NCBI GenBank assembly: GCA_037447655.1
Contig: JBBHKE010002217.1
Location: 1-21,528, forward strand
Source: Zygnema cylindricum
Taxonomy: Eukaryota; Streptophyta; Zygnematophyceae; Zygnematales; Zygnemataceae
Length of the DNA: 21,528 bases
Reading direction: 5' to 3'
In this document: in pieces, positions 1 to 7,856 of the stretch
Position numbering within the stretch: the first letter of the stretch is position 1
Layout of the letters: the number at the start of each line of letters is the position of its first letter
Notes under the pieces: model-generated
What the model was told of the DNA's origin: nothing
Database searches by the model: none
Seen by the model: the letters and a program-made list of their open reading frames with translations, nothing else
Translations under genes and position numbers: made by a program

Positions 1-131
1 TCTTGATTTTTCGCGACTAACCGTGCCCGCCCGTAACCGAAAAAGTACAAAATTAATCAATGTACGACGGAATAAGCCAATAATTACGATTTGTCGCGTT
101 CCCTAAGATTTGCGAAATGAATAGTGTGCTA

Positions 132-671
132 CACCGCGAATCGTTATTAGTGTCAAAGTCACTAATTTGGGTTCTTAAAATTTTGTTTTTTTTCCTCAAA
201 TAGGATACATGATTCTAATTTTTCCTTGACGTTAATTAGGGTACCGTACAAAATAGCGTAAAGCCCGATAGTACACAAAAATTTAAATAGTGTGGTGTAC
301 GGTCGATGTCCGACCGTACATAATTGTACCTTTTCAAGTGAAAATTTACAAAAAATGAATTAAATCAGACGCGCATGCATAAGAACGTGCGCTAAAAAAA
401 ACCTGATTTGATTGACACGTAAATTAGTATAGCATGTACGGATGTTTTAAATTCGCGACGGCGTACGATTTCCAATATTTTGTACGGATACATATATTAA
501 TGTATATAATCGTACGGCGAATATTCCATTTTTGCTGTTCCCAAATTAGCATAAACGCCGAAATTAGGATACACCTTTTTTTTGAAAAAAATCAAATTCT
601 TAATTAGCATCAATTACGGTAAATTTTCTTCAACACTATTTAAACTTTGACACTAATAACGATTCGCGGTG
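132..671. mobile_element. TA-flanked MITE, copy E1
   Basis: This 540-bp element is bounded by TA dinucleotides at 130-131 and 672-673. Its terminal inverted repeats are perfect for about 28 bp and begin CACCGCGAATCGTTATTAGT. It has no coding capacity. The TA target duplication fits the Tc1/mariner (Stowaway-like) superfamily, although the terminus differs from the classic plant Stowaway CTCCCTCC tip. The copy at 15870-16396 is alignable end to end and shares internal blocks, for example a dyad around GTGTACGGTCGATGTCCGAC near 292. It interrupts one unit of the hAT subterminal repeat (part at 91-129, further units from 677). Superfamily placement is inferred from the target site only. Confidence 0.85.
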
Positions 672-676
672 TACTG

Positions 677-822
677 TGTCAGATTTGCGACGCTTTGTCG
701 CGTTGCCTAAGATTTGCGAAATGAATGTGACTACCGTGTCAGATTTGCGACGCTTTGTCGCGTTCCCTTTGATTTGCGAAATAAATAGCTTACTACAGTA
801 CCGTGTCATATTTGCGACGCTA
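677..822. repeat. Subterminal tandem repeat, about 60-67 bp units
   Basis: Units begin tgtcagatttgcgacg at 677 and 737, and a diverged third begins at 804 (tgtcatatttgcgacg), giving spacings of 60 and 67 bp. A further partial unit (tttgtcgcgttccctaag onward) lies at 91-129, on the other side of the inserted MITE. The related hAT element at 13300-13360 carries a single inverted version, so the unit has multiplied in this copy. Subterminal repeats are common transposase-binding regions in hAT elements; that role is inferred here. Confidence 0.7.
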
Positions 823-1067
823 ATCATGATGTCACGTACTTCCACGATGCCAAAGAGTACAAAGTACAAGAATGTTGGATTATAGGGACAGTACAAAATT
901 TTCATTTTTTTTGGTTTTTTGGTTGACCGACGTTTTCTTTTTCCTGGTGAATCAACCGACCGTAACCGCCCGACCCCCAAAATTTGGCAACCGAATCCGT
1001 TCCGGATCCGGCGCGGGCGGTCGGTTAACGGTCAGTCACCGTTTCGGTTGACCGTTTGCGAGCTCTG

Positions 1068-2508
1068 ATCAGATCTATCGCGATAGGAAATTACCCGATA
1101 CACAACACTGGTACTTATTTCACATTTGTTTCCTCTCCCCGCACTTCAAATTTCATATTATTTGCACTATTCCATTGGCGAATTGTGAATGGTCAGAATT
1201 ACCACCACCGGTCTTCGCCCAAAATGAGTATTTCACGACCCGATAATACCTCAATAATAATAATAAAAAATAGCCCAGCCTTGATTCGACACGTGGCATA
1301 TCCTCCTGCAAAGTAACGCCAGTATCGTTACGACTGAAATAAACTTTGAAATGGCGAATCTATTCGAGGATATTACGTCACATTTTTCCGTATGTACGGA
1401 GAGACTGCGGATCCAGTGTGAATCTCTATTAGGTGTAATTCGAATTAATGAAAGCGACGTGGACTTCTAAAACATCATCGATCAAGTGCCACGTGGCGGG
1501 AACCGGGCGTCGATTTCTACGAATCTCCCTTAGAATTCATACCATATCTGGGGCATCATTAACTTCGCCGAACTCGGGAGTTTCAGCAATCCTACTCAGC
1601 AGTGAAAATCTTTATTTTGTACTTTATTGGACGGTAGCGCCTAAGAAGATTCTCGAAATACTACTCTTACAGAACGTTTGTCTGACAGCGCAAATGTGCT
1701 GGATTCGGCCCACGCGCTTCCAAATCATTCTCTACGGATCGAGTTTAGCCAGGGCAGATATAATTCCGGATTCTTATTGGTTTAAATTGTCGGTGGTCCC
1801 GAGGGCAAAAAATTTGGCGGTTATTGTCCCATGTGATAGTCCAAAAGATAGGGAGGCGCGTGCCCATCATCATTTGGAGACAAGTGTGTGAATGTCGGTC
1901 GTGATTTGTCGTTGCTAGACTTGTGGCTCCGCGGCGGCGTCGGCACTGTGGCGTCATTTTGTGGTCCTAAAATCACGTTTCGTACGAGCTTCTTGTACGG
2001 TTCTGAAATTTAAAGCTGAAGTGTGTCGTATGCGGTCAGGAGTTCAGTACGACTTGAAGAGGGCTCCTCATTTTTTTTTCTTTTTTTCTTTTTGGAGACT
2101 CAACCGTCAAAACGATCGGCCAGCGCACCAAAATCAAAATGTTTATATTGGCGATTCGGCTATGTGAAGCGTTTGGAATAGTACCGAATCTGTTTTATCT
2201 GGCTAGGATTTGGAAAATGCCAAAATGGCCTATTAGGCACTAGATTTGCGGAGAACTAATTCAGTCGTAAAGTGTACCTCGAATAAAAAACATAGTGCTT
2301 GTGCTTTGGTCACACTTCATTTAATTAATGAAATCATTTGTTAATTGTTGGATTGCGGCTGTACCTATTTGGCTATCTAATTGTATATGGTTTGATTTTT
2401 TTACTTATGAAACAAAAATGGAGGATAATGCAACATCCGATATGACGATGTATATTCAAGCTTTCCGATATTTTGTTGATGCATACTTGCATAGCTATGT
2501 TAGAACTA
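1068..2508. other. Unassigned non-coding stretch
   Basis: I recognise no gene here. The longest open frame (1448-1891, plus, 147 codons) has no motif I know, and its composition resembles translated non-coding DNA. The stretch holds two G-box cores, gacacgtggc at 1288-1297 and gccacgtggc at 1488-1497, like those in the retrotransposon LTRs further right, and a pyrimidine run near 2069-2092. A decayed LTR is possible, but no PBS, polypurine tract or paired copy was found. Confidence 0.4.
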
Positions 2509-2725
2509 AACCGCGAATTGCTATTAGAGTCAATCACGCTAATTCAGCGCCCCTAAATTTTGACCCAAAAACTTAAATAGAGTGATTAATTCTATTTAAA
2601 AAAACCCTAAAAAATAAATTAGGGTGACTGATTTAATTCAAAATCCCCGAATTCCCAATTAGCGTTAATCACACAAATCGTTCTTTAACCCTAAATATTT
2701 GTTAACGCTAATAGCAATTCGCGGT
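2509..2725. mobile_element. TA-flanked MITE, copy E2 (217 bp)
   Basis: TA dinucleotides at 2507-2508 and 2726-2727 flank inverted ends: ACCGCGAATTGCTATTAG on the left and the inverse, ctaatagcaattcgcggtg, on the right. The terminal repeat extends roughly 25-35 bp with mismatches. The interior is AT-rich and non-coding, with the gaattagcgttaa-type words seen in other copies. It is the shortest member of the family in the window and is probably a deletion derivative. Confidence 0.8.
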
Positions 2726-2727
2726 GT

Positions 2728-3452
2728 AAATACCGATTTTACACTGTCGATACAACCATTTTGCCGAAACTACAAATATTTCCATGTTCCTTAAACACTA
2801 ATTGGAGGATAAATCGGTCCATAAGACCTTAGTGTTTATAACAACTTCATAATCGAGAAATAAGTTTAATCTTGTAAATGAATGATATTAGGTTGTTATA
2901 AAAGGTAAGCTCTCTCATGGAACTACTATCTAATTTTTGATTCACTTGCAACAACACCAAAGGCGGATCACGTTTTCTACTCACAACGAGCTAAAGAAAA
3001 TGTTACGTTGTAACATAACTATCTTTTTTCTAACGAGTCAATGTCCATGAGAAAAGTCAAAACGCATCGGCGCAGTTATATAACTTACGCAGACTTAATA
3101 CAATATAAAGATATTTAGATGTTTTAAAATTTTGAAAAAAGATTTGTATTTAAAAGCATACTTTCCTATGTTACATCATTAATACCCCCCAACAAAATAA
3201 GGCAAATTTGATAGGGAACAAAGATGATGGGCCAAATTAATTTGCGACACCAAATCACGCTCGAAACACCATTGACCTTCCATTGACTCAACACATTTTT
3301 TTTTCCTACGTTATTTTGTCATTTTTCTCCAATAAAAGTAGCAAAGGAATTAATGTTGTTTTCTCTAATATCAATGGGGAGTTTACCTTTTGAAACCTAT
3401 TAGTGCTTTTTTTGGACTCGAAAACACTGTGAAAGCGAAAATAACGTTATTT
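2728..3452. other. AT-rich non-coding stretch
   Basis: I see no gene, RNA gene or mobile-element boundary here. The only local structure noted is a short dyad near 3002-3016 (tgttacgttgtaaca). Confidence 0.4.
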
Positions 3453-3545
3453 GCGTAGTAGCCAAAGGGGTAGAGAGAGATACGGAGATTACCAATTGAG
3501 CACACTCTCGCCTCCCAGTCTACCGTTAGGTCGAACCCTCGAATA
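3453..3545 (+). repeat. Possible tRNA-derived SINE head
   Basis: A tRNA A-box-like word, tagccaaaggggtagag (3459-3475), is followed about 54 nt later by a B-box-like word, ggtcgaaccctcg (3529-3541). The order and spacing are compatible with an internal RNA polymerase III promoter in a tRNA-derived SINE. No acceptor stem can be folded, so this is not a functional tRNA gene. No clear 3' tail or target duplication was found. Confidence 0.3.
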
Positions 3546-3639
3546 CCGTCATCTTTTTTATTTTATGGGGTACGTCGTACACATCAAGAGGCAGAACGTA
3601 ACGTATCTGCTCGATGTAAAGATCACTACTATCCACTAA

Positions 3640-4385
3640 GATTAAACTTAATGGCACAGCGGAAGCATTCACCATTAATTACATAAAAATACATTTACAG
3701 ATCGCATCGGCCAATACACATTTATATTAAAATCGAAGCTTTTTGTGTACATAATTTCTCATTTAATCCCTTACAAAAGAAGTCAAAACCAAAACCAACT
3801 ACTACCTTAGTCTACAAACCACACAACAAACTTTAGTTTACATGGCACGGAAAACGTGCCTCTCAAACAACTCACAACAATTAAACATCTGGCAGCAAGA
3901 CTGAAACAATGTGCAAGTCAGCACACCCGGTACCACGCAACACAACTAACCAAAACAAACGTACAACAAACATACTACCGTACCAAACAAACAAATATAA
4001 GTGACGCGAACTGACAAACAAGATTTAGACACGAAATCGAACAAAAGACTAAATCGTCTAACACCCGATTCCATGACAGATTACAATCCAAATAAAATAC
4101 ACTCCACAATGGTGTTCCTCCAATAACATTCAATATATATATTAAGCACAATGCAAATACAACTCCTTTACTTCCTTCCTTTTACTACTGACCTTTCTAC
4201 GCCTTCTTCACAAGCTATGCCTCCGAAAGAAAATTCTACCACGAAATCTCAACAAGTATAAATAGGTACACGACTAGAAACGCGTAGGAACCAACGCGGT
4301 GAAATGCACGACCAATAAGTTGAACCGACTTGAACAACACGGTACGACTAAGAAAGTCAACCGCGAACCAACTTGAATCACACGG
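3640..4385. other. Unassigned non-coding stretch beside Copia fragment
   Basis: No gene was recognised. The plus strand is A/C-rich and lies 3' of a minus-strand Copia RNase H remnant, so it could be the 3' non-coding part or LTR of that element, but no LTR edge is clear. A 22-bp imperfect direct repeat (acttgaacaacacggtacga and its variant) occurs at 4328-4349 and 4371-4392. Confidence 0.35.
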
Positions 4386-4397
4386 TACGACTTGAAC

Positions 4398-4593
4398 TAC
4401 CTAACTCTCCAAGCATTTCTTTCACCCAAACTGCAGCCTTTGACGCATGACATGTTGACATATATTCGGCCTCTGTAGAGCTTAATGCCACAGTCGGCTG
4501 GAGCCAGGAACTCCATTAAATAGCAGCTCCACCGAATATAAATGTATATCCGGAAGTTGATTTTCCGGAATTATAATCTTTACCCCAATCTGC
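4398..4593 (-). pseudogene. Copia RNase H fragment
   Basis: Minus-strand translation from 4593 downward gives the Ty1/copia RNase H signature: ADWGKDYNSGKSTSGY, then WSSWLQPTVALSSTEAEYMS, then a KEMLGELG segment. This domain normally degrades the RNA strand of the reverse-transcription hybrid and sits at the C terminus of the copia pol polyprotein. An in-frame TAA (complement of 4515-4517) and the abrupt loss of homology on both sides show that it is a decayed fragment. Its upstream side directly abuts the truncated gag copy starting near 4605, so the breakpoint joins two elements in opposite orientation. Confidence 0.85.
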
Positions 4594-4604
4594 AGGGAAT
4601 TATC

Positions 4605-6322
4605 AGAAAACCAACCGGATTTCAGATGCAACCGAAGGTGACGGGAAAACTATTATCATGGAAGGGGGAAAAGGGGAGAAGGGAAAAGAAACACCGATGG
4701 TGAGGGGAGCTAGGTACTCGGCTACAACTTCACTTGTAGGGGTTATAACTGAACCAAAAACTGAAGAAAATGATAGAAAAATATGGGAGTACAAAAACAC
4801 TATAGCTAAACATCTCATACTTAGATACGTGTCTAAGTCTATAGCTATCACTTTTTTAAATCTAACCAAGTCTTCGGAAATTTGGGAAACACTATTTCAA
4901 ATTTATAAGAGTGAGACTATACAGAGGCAGCGGTTAGTAAAACAAGAGATAGAGGCCTATGTTTATAAAGGCGGTAGCATGATAAAGTTTTGCAATGATA
5001 TTGCTGCGTTATATGTTGAGCTTGCTAGTGCAGGGTATGTAGAATCTGAGGAGAGAGTGATTAACACACTAATTATGAAACTCCCAGATGAGTACGAAAA
5101 TATCATTAACCGTATGCAAGAAATGGATGGCTCCTCATGGAGTTGGAGCATTACCATGGGGATGATTCTTGTGAGGGAAAGCACTTTGGAGCTTCGTAGG
5201 GGAAGTGACAGGGTGAATGCACTAACAGCTGGTGGTGACTGGCGGAAGCGTGATGAGAGGAATGGCGGTGACAAGCGAAAGCGTGATGAGAGGGGTGATG
5301 GTGACTGGCGAAAGCGTGATGATAGGAAGAAAGACAAATGTAAAATTTATCAGAACTTTGGAGGAAAGAGAGGGAGAGGAAAAGAAAGGGGAGATTTGAA
5401 AAAAGGGGTTTGCTTCTTTTGTAGAGAACCAGGTCACTATATGGAGGAGTGTCCTTGTTTGGAAGAACTTAGAAGTTGGAATGTGGATAAGGAGGAAGAA
5501 GGGGAAGAGGAGAAAGAGGATGAGGATATTTTGGAGCTTCTCCATATTGGTAGTATGAAGAAGAGTGAAAAGCATATAGAAATTCCACGAAGGCAACAGT
5601 GTGCTTTTGGAGGTATAATGGAAGTAAAGAGAGAAGAGGTACTTGAGGGAGTTAGACTTGATGAGGATGTGAAGGAATGTAGAAAATATGACATAGAAAT
5701 GAGAAAGACAGATCTAGGATCCACAATTGAAAAAGGGAAATATAAAACTAATGAGGATAATTTTATAGATATTTTGAAAACAAAGAACTGGTCGGAAAGG
5801 GAGACTTCAACGGATTCCGAGGAAAGGGGAGAAGTAAAACTAGAGTGGGTTTTAAAGGATAGGGGAGGAGAATATTTAATGAAAGGTTTAGGGGAGGAGA
5901 AATATTCTTTGGGAATCAAATTAGAAAGTGATAGTGGAAAGAATTCCATGGGAGAGAGTGAGGAAAGTTCAAAAATTGGGGTGAGTATCATAGATAAAAA
6001 TACGAGTACGGAAGACGTTGACCTTATGAGGAACTTAGTGGGGACACCTGTTGTTTGGAAATACTTGGGGGGTGGTGGGTTTGGCGTCACCAATGGGAGT
6101 GATGCCATTTATGAAGGTGTGCCTGTAAAAGGGTTAGCATCAGGGTGTGTGTTGCAGATTGGAGATGGGGATGACTATTTGAGCTACAAGAGGGAAATCG
6201 GATTTTGTGTGGATGGGAATGAGATGAGGTGGATAAAATCTTTGCTCGGATTTATGAAAAGTGGGATGTGCGATCAACAAGATGGAGTATTTATTTCAGC
6301 TCATCCAACAAACCGTTTTTAA
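4605..6322 (+). CDS. gag: Copia-type Gag, 5'-truncated, otherwise open (copy 1)
   Basis: Gag binds and packages retrotransposon RNA into cytoplasmic particles. The first ATG of the open frame is 4658 (554 codons), but the frame is open back to the homology breakpoint near 4605. The roughly 60 residues that start copy 2 are absent. The UBN2/gag-polypeptide domain of LTR-copia covers about residues 40-180 (motif LPDEYENIINRMQEMDG). Three 11-residue basic repeats follow (193-225), then a CCHC zinc knuckle, CFFCREPGHYMEEC (C252-C265). After it comes an acidic E/D-rich segment and about 250 further residues I cannot assign. No protease D-S/T-G motif, integrase or RT follows; the frame ends 127 bp before LTR TG at 6450. 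It is surprisingly intact compared with copy 2. It has no own 5' LTR, so expression is doubtful. Confidence 0.85.
5234..5332 (+). repeat. Three 33-bp tandem repeats inside gag
   Basis: Units start at 5234, 5267 and 5300 and encode GDWRKRDERNG, GDKRKRDERGD and GDWRKRDDRKK. Copy 2 carries the same three units from 8641. The strongly basic repeats lie just before the zinc knuckle and probably add RNA-binding charge (inference). Confidence 0.9.
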
Positions 6323-6435
6323 GTTTGAGGGTATTATCTTAAAGTTTTATGAAAGAAAAATAAATAAGTAAAACAAAGAAGGGGTGGGGGTGTTTCGCCC
6401 CACCCGCGTGTGGGAGTCGAAAGGAAAATAGACTA

Positions 6436-6449
6436 GAAAACAAGGGGAG
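6436..6449 (+). other. Polypurine tract of copy 1
   Basis: The purine run agaaaacaaggggag-type sequence ends directly before the TG that opens the LTR at 6450, the expected place for plus-strand priming in LTR retrotransposons. The matching 26 bp is missing before the LTR at 9818. Confidence 0.75.
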
Positions 6450-6644
6450 TGTTGATATTTGAGTATTTTCTAGGTCTGTTTTAGGATAGAAAAAAAGTAG
6501 AGGCAGTCTGCCTCTGACTCTTTCTCCAAGCCCCCACACTTGTCGTAGTCACTAAAGGATGGAAAGGGAGCTAAAAGCTATAGCTGCATAAGCTCTCTAG
6601 AGAAACAGGAGTGATAATGGTAGGTTAACTAAAAACAGGTATGT

Positions 6645-6716
6645 GATGGACGCAAGATTTGAACCTGGTACCTCACGTACGTCATAGTAACGGGTAGCTT
6701 TGTCCGTTAAGTCTAG
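6645..6716 (-). repeat. Antisense tRNA-like segment in first LTR
   Basis: The minus strand shows a D-arm/A-box-like word, cttaacggacaaagct, and about 40 nt later a B-box/T-loop word, ggttcaaatc, followed by tgcgtccatca at the acceptor position. A 5' acceptor strand that would pair is not present, so it is not a working tRNA. The second LTR holds a diverged homologue. It may be a captured tRNA fragment or an old SINE head. Confidence 0.4.
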
Positions 6717-6962
6717 GGGGGTGCTAGCATGTATGGGGTACGATATATACTTAAACAAATACACGTCAAAGATTCCATTTAATTGGTAGAACAGAATCTT
6801 TGAGCATAGAACCTACTTTACCTTATATGCCGCACGAAACAAATGTTACGGACATTTGTTTTGACGGTCCGGACAAAAAAGACATTTTGAATCTACGGCC
6901 GTGGTGCCAGCCGAGATTCCAGATTGGCCGCCTTGGCGTTTTCGGGCACCGCCACTCCGGAT

Positions 6963-6972
6963 GACACGTGGC
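6963..6972. promoter_or_regulatory. G-box / ABRE-like site in LTR U3
   Basis: The sequence gacacgtggc contains the CACGTG core recognised by plant bZIP and bHLH factors. It lies upstream of the LTR TATA box. Confidence 0.5.
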
Positions 6973-7224
6973 AATATCCTAGAGGGTTGCGAGAAATCCG
7001 GAACGCGAGATGACAAGTCAAGATGTGACAAATGTCACATTATGACGATGTCGTACATGGACCGTATAGAAGGTACTCCAGCACCTGTACTTTCTGTACG
7101 GTACAGTCATGTGATTGGTCCGTACCCTAACTGGTTCCATGTTGACGAGAATTTCAACAGTCAACACGGAATGATGACCATTGAATTTTAACGTTTAACA
7201 AAGATCCATTCGACAAGTCAAACT

Positions 7225-7234
7225 GACACGTGGC
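7225..7234. promoter_or_regulatory. Second G-box in LTR U3
   Basis: This second gacacgtggc core lies 240 bp upstream of the TATA box. The corresponding place in the other LTR (10602-10611) has lost the core (gacacgcggc). Confidence 0.5.
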
Positions 7235-7464
7235 ATCATCCTATTGGATACCAGAGAAGAAAGGGACAGAACAGCGACGACTTTTTCACCACATAGCATG
7301 CCTCGAGTGGTGCCGAATATTTCCGTACATAAAGTACGATGGCTACCGTCACACTTTGTACATTATGTAGCGTGCTGCAATTTGATTGGTCTAGAGGGGT
7401 TGTGAGTAGGTTTTAGGACTTAGAATATTTTTGGTAGGTAGTCGCCTCTCCCAGAGAGCATCTT

Positions 7465-7473
7465 GTATAAAAG
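7465..7473 (+). promoter_or_regulatory. LTR TATA box
   Basis: The word gtataaaag is conserved with the other LTR (10844-10852) and embedded in one of the best-conserved LTR blocks. Transcription would start about 30 bp downstream, placing the U3/R border near 7495-7500 and leaving about 340 bp of R/U5 before the PBS. Confidence 0.65.
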
Positions 7474-7840
7474 GCAAACTTTGGCCAGCCATAATTATCA
7501 ATTTACTTGACCATTTTCAGTGATTCTTGTTGCTGCGGACTCAAGGGAGTCTAGGCTACAGAAGGGTGTAGTTGGTCAGAGGTTTTGCCAGCCACGGTGG
7601 CTGCATTTCTAAGGGAAATTCAAAGTGGGTGAATTTATCCAAAACTCATATTCTCACTTTGCATTCTGTGGTGGAACTGAGCACATAGAAAGTATTATTT
7701 CACAGCGGTGAAGCTAGAATGGGGTTTTGATTGTCAAGGGGTCAATCATTTGGGTTTATATAAACTTGAAGTCGGCACTATCTAGATTAGCTTTTTTGGA
7801 TCTTGGAATTCTGTGTGGCAATGGAGCCCATATAATTTCA

Positions 7841-7856
7841 GGTTATGGGCCCACCA
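7841..7856 (+). other. Primer-binding site, half-tRNA initiator-Met type
   Basis: The 16 bases ggttatgggcccacca directly follow the LTR terminal CA. They are the exact complement of the anticodon-arm region of plant initiator-Met tRNA (UGGUGGGCCCAUAACC), not of its 3' end. Priming from an internally cleaved initiator-Met tRNA is known for Drosophila copia and related elements. The ATG in the site is the complement of the CAU anticodon and is in frame with gag. Confidence 0.8.

Larger units (their letters stand above)
1..1067 (-). mobile_element. hAT-like non-autonomous element, one end off the window
   Basis: Read on the minus strand, the sequence starts at 1067 with CAGAGCTCGCAAACGGTCAA, which carries the CAGAG-type tip common in hAT elements. 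The same terminal sequence starts the hAT element at 13063, and the two stay alignable inward for about 380 bp (690-1067 against 13063-13380, inverted). At the other side, minus-strand 60 to 1 resembles 16660-16720, which lies about 150 bp from the right end of that second element. The missing end should therefore be roughly 150 bp beyond position 1. Without the inserted MITE (132-671) only about 525 bp of the element is visible, with no coding capacity, so it looks like an internally deleted derivative. The candidate 8-bp target duplication next to 1067 is atcagatc (1068-1075); its partner is outside the window. Confidence 0.7.
6450..7840 (+). repeat. LTR, first copy (1391 bp)
   Basis: It starts TGTTGATATT directly after a polypurine tract and ends TTTCA directly before the PBS. 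Landmarks in order are an antisense tRNA-like segment, two G-boxes, a TATA box (7465) and an R/U5 part of about 350 bp. It aligns with 9818-11219. The 3' third is very similar: 7381-7440 differs at one position from its partner. The first few hundred bases are visibly more diverged, with indels. Confidence 0.85.

Noticed and set aside
132-671. PIF/Harbinger MITE with a 3-bp TWA duplication
   Set aside because: Across all six copies only the TA dinucleotide is shared by both flanks; the third base does not match.
677-822. CRISPR-like direct repeats
   Set aside because: Units are tandem without unique spacers and lie in a plant transposon.
636-980. 114-codon minus-strand frame with internal repeats
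   Set aside because: The repeated peptide comes from the 60-67-bp subterminal repeats of the hAT-like element, not from a protein gene.
1448-1891. 147-codon plus-strand open frame
   Set aside because: No domain or motif was recognised and there is no supporting context. Kept only as unassigned sequence.
4400-4604. A 5' LTR for gag copy 1
   Set aside because: Sequence upstream of 4605 is Copia RNase H on the other strand and has no similarity to 6450-7840.
5437-6108. 223-codon minus-strand open frame
   Set aside because: It lies antisense to the gag frame, is rich in S/P/F/L, and arises from the purine-rich gag coding strand. The same shadow appears, broken, opposite copy 2.
6645-6716. Functional tRNA gene
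   Set aside because: The A- and B-box words are present but the acceptor stem does not pair.
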